From NCBI GenBank assembly GCA_030758115.1, contig JANREX010000048.1, forward strand, positions 20,775 through 84,774: a DNA stretch of 64,000 nucleotides, written 5' to 3'. This stretch comes from Paracoccaceae bacterium. Its GTDB lineage: Bacteria > Pseudomonadota > Alphaproteobacteria > Rhodobacterales > Rhodobacteraceae. The notes below the pieces were generated by a model. It was not told the DNA's origin. It saw only the letters and a list, made by a program, of their open reading frames with translations, and ran no database searches. Positions 8,081-17,072 of this stretch are shown piece by piece (the stretch's first letter is position 1; the number at the start of each line of letters is the position of its first letter). The translations under genes were made by a program, and so were the position numbers.

Positions 8081-11000
8081 CAGCCCCCCAAGGTCAGGGT
8101 GGCGCGGAAACCCGGGCCGAAACGGGCCGAGACCTGCGCCACCTCGATGCGGAGGTCCCCGCCCTGCGCATCGGCGGCCCGGTCCGCCGCCGCATAGGTC
8201 CATTGCGGGCTGGACAGGGTGATGTCGCGCAGGATGACCGCACCCTGCATGACACGCAGATGGTAGCTTTCGCTTTCCTCGCCCAGGGGGATATCGGGCG
8301 CCTCCCATGCGTCGGCGTCGATCCGGCCGCGCCGGGTCCATGCGACATGCAGATCCCCGCCCGGCGCCGCGACGGCCCGCAGATGCACGGGCGCCAGCGG
8401 TTTCAACCCGATTCCGGCAAAGCTGTCCTGAATCGCCACATAGGACGGATCATCAAACGGCCGCCACGCCGGGCCGATGCGGTAGTGTCGCAACAGGCCA
8501 CGGGCGTCGGATGGCAGGTCGATCTGCAGGGGTCGGCCATCCATCAGGACAAAGAAACTGCCCTCGGGCCAGGCCGATGGCATCACCGCATCGCTGCCAA
8601 GCTGACCGCGCAACAAGGTTTCCAGCCGCCAGGTATCGGGGGCAACCAGCGTGGCGGTGGCAAATTGAAAAAGCTCCCACCGGTCGGGGGTGCCATCGCC
8701 CAGCGCCGCAAGGTTGCCCCCCGCCAGCAGCGTGGGCAGGTCGATCGAGGAGAGCGAGCCGGATGTCAGCCTGACGGTCACCGCGTCCTGGCGGTGCAGA
8801 AGACCGGGGCGCGCGGCAGGCAAGCCATCCTGCGTGAGGCCGATCACGGCGGGCTGCGGCACGGTGCGGTTCAGCGCGAAGCCCTGACCCGTGGGCGAGG
8901 CATAGACGGCCGCGGCACCGGGCCAGGGATCGGCGGTCACGGCGATATGGGGCGCATGTGGCACCTCGTCCCCGGTCATCAGGGGAAGGTCCAAGAACAG
9001 CGGAAAGACCGGCAGCGGCGCCAGCGCGGGGCGCGTGCGCGGGGTTTCATCCTCGAGCGCGGCGGGCAGGTAGACGCCGGGTTCGACGCGCAGCGCCTCG
9101 ATCAGTTGCGCGCCCGCCAGTTCGACCCGGTCGATGCGATAGCTGGCACCGGTCGCGTCCCCCTCAAGCTGCAGCAGATCACCTGCCCCCAGATGCAGCA
9201 GCGAGGGCGGCAGGGCCAGACGCAGGCCGTCGCGGGCGATCCGCGCCTCGGCCAGCCAGCGTTCGGCGATCTGCCGCCCCTCGCCGCGGGTCAGCAGCAA
9301 GGGCAGTTCGGAGGCGGCGACCGCATGGGTCGCCTCGTCCGGCAGCACGGCTTCCTCGCTGATGGCGGGATAATCCGTATCGGCCTGCACGAAGCGCAGC
9401 CGCACACGCCCTGTCATCGCCGCTTCGGCGGCGCGGCTGTGCTGCGGGCGTGGCGGGCTGTCGGACTGATCGACAAGGGCGGCCAAGGGCACGGTCTGCG
9501 CCACCCCGTCGCGGCGCATCACGAAGCGCAGCGTCCCGTCGCGGTCCACCGCATCGAAGCCATGGGCCAGCATCAGCGGTTGCAGGGCCGCGCGGGCATC
9601 GGTGACCTGTGAGACGGCATAGCCGCGCACGATCCCGTGCAGCGTACTGGTGTCCCGCGCGGTGATCCCGGCGCGCGCGCAGATCTCGGACACCACCGAG
9701 GCCAGCGATCGCGACGCAAGCCGCCCCGTCACCCAGTGACCGCGCGCGTAATTGGGGGCATCGCCCCAAAGTGCCTCATTGCCGGGAAAGAACGGATAGG
9801 GCCGCGCATCCCAGGCCCAGACGAAGGCGCGCCCCATGTCCAGCATCGGCGCGCCATAGACGGCCGAGACCGGGTTGTTTTCGCCCTCGCGCCAGTAGCC
9901 CAGCATGGCGCGCAGGTATTGCATCTGGATCACCTCGTCGCGCTGCCCGTTGGAATAGGCGGGCAGGAAGGATTCCGAGGACTTGGGATCCAGAAACACG
10001 TTCGGCTGGTTGGTGCCCTTGTCCACCGCCGGACAGCCCAGTTCGGTGAACCAGACGGGTTTCGATTGCGGCACCCAGGCTGTGGGCTGGGCGCTGCGTT
10101 GCCCGCCGACCCGCTCGTGATGCGCGTTCAGCCACCAGTTGCGGATATCCTTGTAGCGCCAGATCCACGGCTCGTCATGGGCGGCATCGGTGATCGGGGT
10201 GCGGATCTGGGCGGCTTTCGCCTCGGGCGAGTGGTAGAACCAGTCGTAGCCCTCGCCGCCTTCGATATTGGCGCGCAGATAGGCGGGGTTGTAGATCGTG
10301 TTCCACTGCGCATCGGCATGATCGCGCCCCTCGCGCCAATCCGACAGCGGCATGTAATTGTCGATGCCCACGAAGTCGATATTGGCATCGGCCCAGAGCG
10401 GATCGAGGTGAAAGAACCTGTCGCCGGTGCCGTCGTTCGGCTGATAGCCGAAATATTCGGACCAGTCCGCCGCATAGCCGATTTTCACATTCGGCCCCAG
10501 GATCGCACGGACCTGGGCGGCCAGCGCGCGCAGGGCGGCGACGGCGGGAAAGCTGTTGTTCGCCCCGCGCAACTGCGTAAGGCCGCGCATTTCCGACCCG
10601 ATGCAGAAACTGTCCACCCCGCCCGCCGCCGCGCAAAGCGCCGCATGGTGCAGGATGAAGCGGTTGTAGCGCCATTCCTGCGGGCCGCTGTAGCCCACCT
10701 GCCCCGCTGCCACGGTGAAATGCGCGGCCTGCGCGCTGCCGAAGAAGGCCGCGACCTCGGCCTCGGCCTGGGTGGTGCCATCGGGGCTGCCGGGCCGCCC
10801 CGGTGCTTGCGACCCCGTGATGCGCCCGCGCCAGGGCAGGACGGGTTGATCGGCGGCGTCGCTATAGGGATCGGCGCGGCCGTTGCCGGCCAGCTGATCC
10901 ATCAGGATGAAGGGATAGACCATCACCGCCTGGCCCGACGCGGACAGGCGGCGGATCGCGCCGATCACGGATTGATCGGTGGGCGTGCCGCCATAGACGG

Positions 11001-12003
11001 GCCGGCCATTCAGTTGCGCGATCTGGGTCGCGGCGGCGCGGGTCAGGCCCGACACGGTCCAGGGCATTTCCTGCCCGTCGACGCCGCGCTGTTCGACCTT
11101 GGGGCGGATCGTGCAATCGCCACAGCGCAGATCGTCGCCGAACCAGCTGACGATCAGGGATGTGGCGCGGGTATGGGGCGCCTCGGCCAGAAGGCGGTGC
11201 AGGGAGGTGACCAGATCGGGCTGGCCGGAGGGCGAATTGACATTGGCGCTGCGCGCCTGTCCGGGGCCATGGACATAGCTGACGGGCGTATCGGCCAGGG
11301 CATATTCGCCGCTGCCGGGCATCATGGCGACCGCACGCACCAGATGGGCGGGATCGGGATCATCGGCCAGGTGCCAGCCCTGATCGGGGCGGATCACCTC
11401 GAATTCCAGCTGCGGCACGCGGTTGCCGAAACGCGCCAGCGGCAGATCCTCTATCACCACATAGGCGGTGCCACGATAGGCGGGGACCTGCCCTGTGCCC
11501 TCGACCGCCTCGATCCGGGGATCGGGTTGCTGCTGGGCGTCGCCGTGATGCACACGCATGTTCAGGTCCCAGGGCGCGATTTCCACACCGTCCGCCCAGA
11601 CACGCGGCACGCCGCTGATGACCCCTTCGCAGAGCGCAATGGCCAGGCTGATCGAATAGCTGTAGCTGGTCTGGGTGACACGCGGGCTGCCCTTGCCGCC
11701 GCCGGTGCGGGTCACCGTGACGGTTTCGTTGAAATCGCTGGCCCAGATCACGTGACCGCCAATCCGCATGCGGCCATAAAGCTGGGTGATCGCCTCGCCC
11801 TCGCCCGAGCCGGTCAGACGGAAGCGGTCGACGCGGCCCGTCTCGACCGCCTCGGACCCTTGGCCCAGCAGGCGCTGATCGATGGCACGGCCAAGGGTGG
11901 CCCCCACAAGGCGGCCGACCGTGACCATGGACAGGCCCAGCGCCGTGCCCCCGATCGAGCCGCCGATCGCGGCACCTGCGGCGGACAGGAGTATCGTTGC
12001 CAT
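8080..12003 (-). CDS. GTA baseplate/host-specificity tail protein (g15, TIM-barrel-like)
   Basis: 1307 residues, by far the largest GTA protein. The N-terminus has small hydrophobic and glycine-rich stretches. A GTA TIM-barrel-like domain spans about residues 435-725 (SEMRGLTQLRG, DNYMPLSDWREG, WFTELGCPAVDKGTNQPNVF). A phage tail-tip domain follows (about 770-960), then a C-terminal Rcc01698-type part. In the R. capsulatus GTA its homologue forms the tail-tip megatron that contacts the recipient cell. The ATG at 12003 overlaps the g14 stop by one base; an adjacent upstream GTG is less likely. Confidence 0.95.
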   Translation of the reverse strand: MATILLSAAGAAIGGSIGGTALGLSMVTVGRLVGATLGRAIDQRLLGQGSEAVETGRVDRFRLTGSGEGEAITQLYGRMRIGGHVIWASDFNETVTVTRTGGGKGSPRVTQTSYSYSISLAIALCEGVISGVPRVWADGVEIAPWDLNMRVHHGDAQQQPDPRIEAVEGTGQVPAYRGTAYVVIEDLPLARFGNRVPQLEFEVIRPDQGWHLADDPDPAHLVRAVAMMPGSGEYALADTPVSYVHGPGQARSANVNSPSGQPDLVTSLHRLLAEAPHTRATSLIVSWFGDDLRCGDCTIRPKVEQRGVDGQEMPWTVSGLTRAAATQIAQLNGRPVYGGTPTDQSVIGAIRRLSASGQAVMVYPFILMDQLAGNGRADPYSDAADQPVLPWRGRITGSQAPGRPGSPDGTTQAEAEVAAFFGSAQAAHFTVAAGQVGYSGPQEWRYNRFILHHAALCAAAGGVDSFCIGSEMRGLTQLRGANNSFPAVAALRALAAQVRAILGPNVKIGYAADWSEYFGYQPNDGTGDRFFHLDPLWADANIDFVGIDNYMPLSDWREGRDHADAQWNTIYNPAYLRANIEGGEGYDWFYHSPEAKAAQIRTPITDAAHDEPWIWRYKDIRNWWLNAHHERVGGQRSAQPTAWVPQSKPVWFTELGCPAVDKGTNQPNVFLDPKSSESFLPAYSNGQRDEVIQMQYLRAMLGYWREGENNPVSAVYGAPMLDMGRAFVWAWDARPYPFFPGNEALWGDAPNYARGHWVTGRLASRSLASVVSEICARAGITARDTSTLHGIVRGYAVSQVTDARAALQPLMLAHGFDAVDRDGTLRFVMRRDGVAQTVPLAALVDQSDSPPRPQHSRAAEAAMTGRVRLRFVQADTDYPAISEEAVLPDEATHAVAASELPLLLTRGEGRQIAERWLAEARIARDGLRLALPPSLLHLGAGDLLQLEGDATGASYRIDRVELAGAQLIEALRVEPGVYLPAALEDETPRTRPALAPLPVFPLFLDLPLMTGDEVPHAPHIAVTADPWPGAAAVYASPTGQGFALNRTVPQPAVIGLTQDGLPAARPGLLHRQDAVTVRLTSGSLSSIDLPTLLAGGNLAALGDGTPDRWELFQFATATLVAPDTWRLETLLRGQLGSDAVMPSAWPEGSFFVLMDGRPLQIDLPSDARGLLRHYRIGPAWRPFDDPSYVAIQDSFAGIGLKPLAPVHLRAVAAPGGDLHVAWTRRGRIDADAWEAPDIPLGEESESYHLRVMQGAVILRDITLSSPQWTYAAADRAADAQGGDLRIEVAQVSARFGPGFRATLTLGG

Positions 12004-12449
12004 CACTGGACCCTTTCAGAAAATGCGAACCGTGCCGCGATGCGACGCTGCCAGGGCAGGCCCAGCGCGCTTTCGACCACCCCGTGACCGGAATAGGCAT
12101 GGATGAAGGCCGGGGCGGTCCCGGCCCGGGCAAGGATGCCCAGATGCTTGGCGACCGATCCCTCGCGCATGCGAAAGAGCAGTACATCACCGGGCTGCAT
12201 TGATCCGGTTACGGGGCGCAGGTGCCGGGCCATGGCCTGCCACAGCCATTCGCGCCCCTGCGGTTCCGACCAGTCGGACGCATAGGGCGGTATGGTTTCG
12301 GGTTCGGGGCCGATCACCTCGCGCCAGATGCCCCGGATCAGGCCCAGGCAATCGCACCCGACACCCCGGACCGAGGCCTGATGCACATAGGGCGTGCCGA
12401 TCCAGCCGCGCGCGACTTGCACCACGGGGTCCACCGGTCCGGCCGTCAT
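12003..12449 (-). CDS. GTA NlpC/P60-family peptidase (g14)
   Basis: 148 residues. The NlpC/P60 cysteine-peptidase fold is shown by YVHQASVRGVGCDCLGLIRG, with the catalytic Cys in CDCLGL, and a His in AKHLGIL. In GTAs the homologue sits in the tail tip and is thought to cut peptidoglycan cross-links as DNA enters the recipient. It overlaps g13 by four bases (ATGA) and g15 by one, consistent with a single coupled transcript. Confidence 0.94.
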   Translation of the reverse strand: MTAGPVDPVVQVARGWIGTPYVHQASVRGVGCDCLGLIRGIWREVIGPEPETIPPYASDWSEPQGREWLWQAMARHLRPVTGSMQPGDVLLFRMREGSVAKHLGILARAGTAPAFIHAYSGHGVVESALGLPWQRRIAARFAFSERVQ

Positions 12450-13333
12450 CTGCGGCTGCCCCCGCGCAAGCGGCCCGAGAGGGCCGGATCAACGATGCGC
12501 CAGTCATCGCCGGGCAGGTCGGGAAAGCCCTGGAAGTTCACCAGATTGGCGAACTTGTCCCGGCAAGTGGCAAAGCGTTTGTCGCAGCCTGCCTGCAGGC
12601 GCAGGCTGTCGCCGGGCGCAAGGGGCGCGCGCAGCGGCTCCCACAGCTCGATCTCGCGCTGACTGCCCTGCGGGCTGTCGCGCTTGATGGTGCCCTGCAG
12701 GCCGGTGGCGGCGCCATCCAGCACCAGCAGGCGACCGCGGCGAAACCAGCCATGGGGCAATGCCGCCGCACCCGCGCCCGCAAGCTGCAGGATGCACGCG
12801 CCTTCAACGGTGGCGACGGACAGGGTCAGGCTGTGATCGGGCGCTGACAGGTCGACGCGGCAGGCCGCATCGCCCAGAACGGCGGTGCATGGCTTTTGAA
12901 AGATGCGCCCCAGCGGGCGGTTCAGCGCCTCGGTCAAGCCGCGCAATTCGGCGGTGAAGGATGCGCCGTTGCGCTGCAATTCCCCGATGGTACCGCGAAA
13001 CTGCATCAGGCGCTGTGCCGGATCGGCCCAGTTGACGCGCCAGCATCGCACCTCGGCACCGTCGAAACGCCCCGCAACGATATCGGCCTCGGACAGGCCC
13101 GCGTCGCTGAGCAGGCCCAGCGCCTCGGTATTGTCGACAGACAGGCCAGTGCCCTGTTGCAGCGCCCGCGCGGACAGGCCGCTGTCGGCGCGAAAGGTCA
13201 TGCCCTCAAAGGTCAGGTCACGGTCGTGATCGGTAAATCCGAAGACCGTCCCATCGGTGCGCGTCACGGCCCAGGCGTGACAAAGCGTGGTCAGCCCGCC
13301 CGCCAGATGGGCGGCAAGATCGGGGGCGATCAT
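12446..13333 (-). CDS. GTA tail hub protein, DUF2163/phage BR0599 family (g13)
   Basis: 295 residues. The N-terminal HAWAVTRTDGTVFGFTDHDRDLTFEG is the hallmark of DUF2163 proteins, and the C-terminal part has a Cys-containing region (GCDKRFATCRDKFANLVNFQGFP) typical of the phage BR0599-like C-terminal domain. In the R. capsulatus particle the homologue is a hub between distal tail protein and megatron. It overlaps g12 and g14 by four bases each. Confidence 0.94.
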   Translation of the reverse strand: MIAPDLAAHLAGGLTTLCHAWAVTRTDGTVFGFTDHDRDLTFEGMTFRADSGLSARALQQGTGLSVDNTEALGLLSDAGLSEADIVAGRFDGAEVRCWRVNWADPAQRLMQFRGTIGELQRNGASFTAELRGLTEALNRPLGRIFQKPCTAVLGDAACRVDLSAPDHSLTLSVATVEGACILQLAGAGAAALPHGWFRRGRLLVLDGAATGLQGTIKRDSPQGSQREIELWEPLRAPLAPGDSLRLQAGCDKRFATCRDKFANLVNFQGFPDLPGDDWRIVDPALSGRLRGGSRR

Positions 13334-13962
13334 GACCGCACCTCGAGCACGGGCACGTTCGGCACCTGCCCTGCCTTGAAGCTGGCAACGCTGGTGACGA
13401 TCCGGTCCGTGTCAAAGCGCACCGGCACGTCGAATTCGAAACCTGCCGTCACCTCGAGCCCGGCGGTCGGCGCCTCGGCCAGGGTGACAAGGCCGGTGGT
13501 GATGTCGACCGTGTAATCCACCCCCTCGTAAAGGCGCGTCCCCTCGATCCCCAGAACGACGGTGCCGAGGACCGGCTTGGCGATGGGGCGGGCATAGCTT
13601 TGATCGCCCGAACGGTAAGTCTTGATCAGCTGGAAGGCGCGGGTCTGCCCATCGGCGCGGGCGATGACCTGATCATCCGGCCCCGGCGTCCCCGAAGGCA
13701 GGCAGGAGCGGTAATCGGCCCAGTCCTTCCAGCGAAAGCCGAACATCTGGGCGCGGCGCGCCTCGAAGAAGGCGATCAGCCGCGCCACGTCATCCAGCGA
13801 GCGCAGCCCCAGCCCCGCGTCATAGCGGCGGCGCGAATGTGCCCATGGGGTGTTACGCTCTTCGTGGCCATTGGCCAGGGTGACGATCTCGGTGCGCCGT
13901 TCCGGCCCGCCAAGCGAGCCGAAGCTGAGGCTTGCGGGAAACCGCACTTCGTGAAAGCTCAT
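13330..13962 (-). CDS. GTA distal tail protein, DUF2460 family (g12)
   Basis: 210 residues. It begins MSFHEVRFPASLSFGSLGGP and contains FFEARRAQMFGFRWKDWADY, both standard for DUF2460/TIGR02217-type GTA proteins. In the particle the homologue forms the ring linking the tail tube to the hub. The start has a good upstream AAAAAGGAC element. It is followed by a four-base overlap with g13 and preceded by an 18-base gap from g11. Confidence 0.94.
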   Translation of the reverse strand: MSFHEVRFPASLSFGSLGGPERRTEIVTLANGHEERNTPWAHSRRRYDAGLGLRSLDDVARLIAFFEARRAQMFGFRWKDWADYRSCLPSGTPGPDDQVIARADGQTRAFQLIKTYRSGDQSYARPIAKPVLGTVVLGIEGTRLYEGVDYTVDITTGLVTLAEAPTAGLEVTAGFEFDVPVRFDTDRIVTSVASFKAGQVPNVPVLEVRS

Positions 13963-13980
13963 GGCGTTGTCCTTTTTTGC

Positions 13981-14643
13981 TTAGCGGTTGCGCTGGCCCT
14001 GCCCCAGAAGGCGACCCATCTGCGCCGCGATCTGGGATTGCGAGCGTTGAAAGCCCTCGACATCGGGTGTCTGGATATTGATCACCACGTTGACGGGCGC
14101 GCCGCCCCCACCGCCGCGCACCCCCAGCTTGCCGTCGGGGCCACGGGCCAATGGCATGATGGCTTCCGGCCCTGCCTCGCCCATCAGGCCCAGCCCCCCG
14201 CGCATCGGGAACATCGCAGGCCCCGACACGATGCCGCCATTGGCGAAGGGCATGACGCGCCCCTGCGCAAAGCTGCCCCCATTGGCAAAGGGCAGCGCCC
14301 CCCCGACCAGCGCGCCGACGCCCTTGGACAAAAGCCCCCCGAAATGATCGGTCACAGGGCGCAGGGCGGATTGATAGGTCGTGTTGACCATGGTCTTCGC
14401 CACCGTCTGCAGGGCGTCCGACAGTTTCATCCCGTCAAAGGCCACACCGTCGAAGGCGCGCCGGAGCCCGCCGCTGAAGCCACGCTCCAGCGTGGTCAGG
14501 TCGCGGCCGGTATCGGCCAGCGCCCGGCGCATGCGTTGCAATTCCCCGTCAAAGGCCCCCGCGACACCGGCTGCCGCCCCAAGCGAGGCATCAAGCGCCG
14601 TGACCTTTTCCTGAAAAGCCTCGATCCTGTCCGTCTCAGTCAT
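13981..14643 (-). CDS. GTA tail tape-measure protein (g11)
   Basis: 220 residues, short compared with phage tape measures but normal for a GTA, whose tail is short. A helical N-terminal half (LDASLGAAAGVAGAFDGELQRMRRALADTG) leads to a lambda-gpH-like C-terminal glycine-rich half (GALPFANGGSFAQGRVMPFANGG, MGEAGPEAIMPLARGPDG) as in lambdoid minor tail proteins. It overlaps the preceding small chaperone frame by eight bases. Confidence 0.92.
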   Translation of the reverse strand: MTETDRIEAFQEKVTALDASLGAAAGVAGAFDGELQRMRRALADTGRDLTTLERGFSGGLRRAFDGVAFDGMKLSDALQTVAKTMVNTTYQSALRPVTDHFGGLLSKGVGALVGGALPFANGGSFAQGRVMPFANGGIVSGPAMFPMRGGLGLMGEAGPEAIMPLARGPDGKLGVRGGGGGAPVNVVINIQTPDVEGFQRSQSQIAAQMGRLLGQGQRNR

Positions 14644-14839
14644 CCGCCTGTCCTTTCATCCTGTCGGGAAAGGCCTGCATCAGCCGATCCAGACCACCGC
14701 GCCCCATCGGCGCCGTGCCCGCCCCCTGCCCCAGCATCAGCACCAGTTCCGCCGGGGTCAGCGCCCAGAAGGTGGCGGGCGTCAGCCGCAGGCCGCGCAG
14801 CCCCGCCTGCATGAGGGCAGGCCAGTCAAACCCGTTCAT
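14636..14839 (-). CDS. GTA small tail-assembly protein (g10.1)
   Basis: 67 residues: MNGFDWPALMQAGLRGLRL, then TPATFWALTPAELVLMLG. This matches the small phage tail-assembly chaperone (TAC) proteins that sit between g10 and the tape measure in GTAs. It overlaps g10 by four bases and g11 by eight. In phages such proteins coat the tape measure during tail assembly; the role here is by analogy. Confidence 0.88.
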   Translation of the reverse strand: MNGFDWPALMQAGLRGLRLTPATFWALTPAELVLMLGQGAGTAPMGRGGLDRLMQAFPDRMKGQADD

Positions 14840-15165
14840 GTCGCCCCCCCGTCACCCGGCAGGCTGAAGGCGCGCACCAGCAGCGTGGCGGCCGTCCGCG
14901 CGGCCACCACCGGGCCGCCCGCGATCTCGGCGCTCAGAAGGTCGGCGGCAGTGCCACGCCACCCACCCCCGCGCAAACCCGCCACGATCAGGGCAAGGAC
15001 ATCGCGGCTTGAAAAGCCGCCGCTCTCGAAGCGCGCCACCAGATCGACAAGCGAGGTGTCGCCCAGCCCGGCCTCAAGCTCGGCCAGGGCACCAAGGGTC
15101 AGTTTCAGCACATGGGCCTGACCGTCGATCACCAGATCGACCTCGCCCGTCCAGGGGTTGGCCAT
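14836..15165 (-). CDS. GTA gp10-like tail-assembly chaperone (g10)
   Basis: 109 residues, starting MANPWTGEVDLVIDGQAHVLKLTLGALAELE, which is the GTA-gp10 (phage TAC) family signature. The ATG at 15165 lies one base after the g9 stop, so an in-frame extension upstream is not credible. The position between the major tail protein and tape measure is where phages encode tail chaperones. Confidence 0.93.
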   Translation of the reverse strand: MANPWTGEVDLVIDGQAHVLKLTLGALAELEAGLGDTSLVDLVARFESGGFSSRDVLALIVAGLRGGGWRGTAADLLSAEIAGGPVVAARTAATLLVRAFSLPGDGGAT

Positions 15166-15166
15166 G

Positions 15167-15580
15167 TCAGAGCGCCGTGAAGACAAGCGCGCCCGCCGAG
15201 GCCAGCGCCACCTCGTAGGTCGCCTCGCCATTGTGGCTGCCGGCATAGTCGATGCCGGTCAGCTGGAACGCCCCCTCGACGATGCCGAAATCCGGGATCA
15301 CCACCTGGAAGGCGGGGGTTTCCCCGTCAAAGAAGATCTGGCGCGCGCGCTCATCGCTGGCCGCGTCGCGGAAAACCCCCGACCCGCTGATCGCGGCGGA
15401 TTTGACCCCGGCCCCGCCCAGCAATTCGCGCCAGCCCCCCTGGCTTTCCAGGCTGGTCACATCCACGCTTTCCGCGTTGAAACTGACGCGGGTGGCGCGC
15501 AGTCCCGCCAGTGTTTCAAACTGACCATCGCCGGTCAGATCCACCTTGATCAAAAGATCCTTGCCGTTCTGGGCACCCAT
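15167..15580 (-). CDS. GTA major tail tube protein (g9)
   Basis: 137 residues, phage major tail protein (TP901-1 type). Motifs include MGAQNGKDLLIKVD, RATRVSFNAESVDVTSLES and a C-terminal LTGIDYAGSHNGEATYEVALASAG pattern. It polymerises into the tail tube. A 25-base gap separates it from g8, longer than most joints in the cluster, consistent with a separate strong RBS for a highly needed protein (GGAGGGGTCGCC precedes the ATG). Confidence 0.94.
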   Translation of the reverse strand: MGAQNGKDLLIKVDLTGDGQFETLAGLRATRVSFNAESVDVTSLESQGGWRELLGGAGVKSAAISGSGVFRDAASDERARQIFFDGETPAFQVVIPDFGIVEGAFQLTGIDYAGSHNGEATYEVALASAGALVFTAL

Positions 15581-15605
15581 GGCGACCCCTCCGTTGATTG
15601 AGATT

Positions 15606-16016
15606 TCAGATGTCGTCGAGCCGCGCGCGGAACGTCAGTTCGATCCGGCGGCGTTGTCCCGATCCCTCGCGCCGGGCGTTGGCGCGCAGGAAATGCACCC
15701 CGACAAGCCGCCCCCGGTCCAGCACCAGATCGGGGTCCAGCAGCGCATCGCAGACCACTGCCGCCACCTGCTTGGCCTGCTGGAACCCCGCGACATCGGT
15801 CATGACGGTCAGGACGATGTCATGCTCGGCCCCGCGCGCGGTCTGGTCGGACCTGTCGCGCGCGGCCTCTGGCCCCAGCAGCAGATAAAGCGGCGGCACC
15901 GGCCCGGCCGGCAGCGCGTCATAGATCGCCCCATCCAGCAGGGCGGTCAGCGCAGGCGCTGCGGACAGATGTGCAAAGATGGCCGCCTGAAGCGCGGCCG
16001 CAGCGGCATAGCTCAT
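15606..16016 (-). CDS. GTA tail terminator-like protein, DUF3168 (g8)
   Basis: 136 residues beginning MSYAAAAALQAAIFAHLSA, with LLDGAIYDALPAG and a central DRSDQTARGAEHDIVLTVMTD stretch typical of DUF3168. In HK97-like phages this family caps the tail tube at the head side. The ATG at 16016 overlaps the g7 stop (16013) by four bases; the much longer frame upstream is a shadow of g7. Confidence 0.92.
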   Translation of the reverse strand: MSYAAAAALQAAIFAHLSAAPALTALLDGAIYDALPAGPVPPLYLLLGPEAARDRSDQTARGAEHDIVLTVMTDVAGFQQAKQVAAVVCDALLDPDLVLDRGRLVGVHFLRANARREGSGQRRRIELTFRARLDDI

Positions 16017-16351
16017 GGGGCCACCTCTTCCTGGGTGAAACAGGTCAGGTAGCGGCCCGCCGGATCGCTGTCGCTGACCGCGAGGATGGTGAAGATGCGT
16101 GCACCCTCGCGCAGGCGCTGATCGGGGCGCGGTCGCATGTCGGACCCATGGGGGGCGGCGCGCAGCACCATGCGATGCGCGTTGCGCGACAGCGTCTGGC
16201 CGCCTTGGGTGACTTCGCGGCCCGGCATGGCCGTCACCTCGACCCAGACCTCGCCCAGCGTCACCCAGGTCTCGACAAACCCGCCGGCCCCGTCCGGGCT
16301 GCGCGCGGGCTGTTCCAGCGCCATGCGGCGGCGCAGATGAACCCCGGTCAT
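16013..16351 (-). CDS. GTA head closure/head-tail adaptor protein (g7)
   Basis: 112 residues: MTGVHLRRRMALEQPARSPDG, then GGFVETWVTLGEVWVEVTAMPGRE, the phage SPP1 gp16/HK97 gp7-like head-tail joining family. The ATG at 16351 overlaps the g6 stop by four bases, which fixes the start against a longer in-frame extension. It seals the connector before tail attachment. Confidence 0.92.
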   Translation of the reverse strand: MTGVHLRRRMALEQPARSPDGAGGFVETWVTLGEVWVEVTAMPGREVTQGGQTLSRNAHRMVLRAAPHGSDMRPRPDQRLREGARIFTILAVSDSDPAGRYLTCFTQEEVAP

Positions 16352-16962
16352 GCCGCCCCCCCGTTGCCTGGCACACCCATCGTCAGGCGCAGGCTGCGAT
16401 AGCGTTCGATCAGGCTGGTCACGCCGAAAGGCATGCAACCGCTGCCAAGCCCGGTGTCCTGCCGATATTCGTAGAAATGCGCCGCCAGCAGCAGCACCGC
16501 CTGGGCCAGATCGGCAGGCAGACCCAGCCAGTCATCCGACAGCCCCGCGCGGAACCGCAACAGGGCCGTGCCGCCCTGCGGAATGGCCGGCAATACGCCG
16601 CCCGCCGCCCGCAGGCAGGGACGCTGCATATCCCGTTCCAGACGCCAACGCGCGACAGGCACCGGGGTTTCGCCCCCCTGTGCATCGCGCAGCATGACCG
16701 AGGTCACCTCGGTCACGGGGGCCAGGGGCAGCGGCTGACCTGCCGGATCGGCCCAGCGGGTCAGTTCCAGAACGAAACCGCGCTCCAGCAGCACCTTGCC
16801 GATCCGCGCCTCGATTGCCGCCATGGAGGCACGCAGGAACCCCTCCAGCAGGGCGTCCTGCAGGTTATCCTCGGCAAAGCCCGTGCCCAGATGCAGATGC
16901 GCCTTGAACGCGGCCAGCGGCAGTTCCGCGGAAGCCAGCGTCGTTTCTTCCGTCAACATCAT
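16348..16962 (-). CDS. GTA head-tail connector/adaptor protein (g6)
   Basis: 204 residues of the phiE125 gp8/DNA-packaging connector type: FKAHLHLGTGFAEDNLQDALLEGFLRASMAAIEARIGKVLLERGF is the diagnostic N-terminal part. Two adjacent ATG codons (16962, 16959) compete; the first has GGAG seven bases upstream. In the particle it forms the ring below the portal. It overlaps g7 by four bases and lies about 110 bases after the capsid gene. Confidence 0.92.
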   Translation of the reverse strand: MMLTEETTLASAELPLAAFKAHLHLGTGFAEDNLQDALLEGFLRASMAAIEARIGKVLLERGFVLELTRWADPAGQPLPLAPVTEVTSVMLRDAQGGETPVPVARWRLERDMQRPCLRAAGGVLPAIPQGGTALLRFRAGLSDDWLGLPADLAQAVLLLAAHFYEYRQDTGLGSGCMPFGVTSLIERYRSLRLTMGVPGNGGAA

Positions 16963-17072
16963 GGAAAATCTCCAGTTCTTGCACCCTGCGTCGGTCCGTT
17001 TCCGGCCATGCAACGCCGGGATCGGGACGCGCGCATCGGAAGGCCGGGGACCCGGCCTTCCGGTCACAGGGA

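Noticed and set aside
9637-12087. A long plus-strand open frame opposite the large GTA tail gene
   Set aside because: Composition (Arg, Gly, His, Ala) and lack of motifs match an antisense shadow; the minus-strand frame is a well-known GTA protein.
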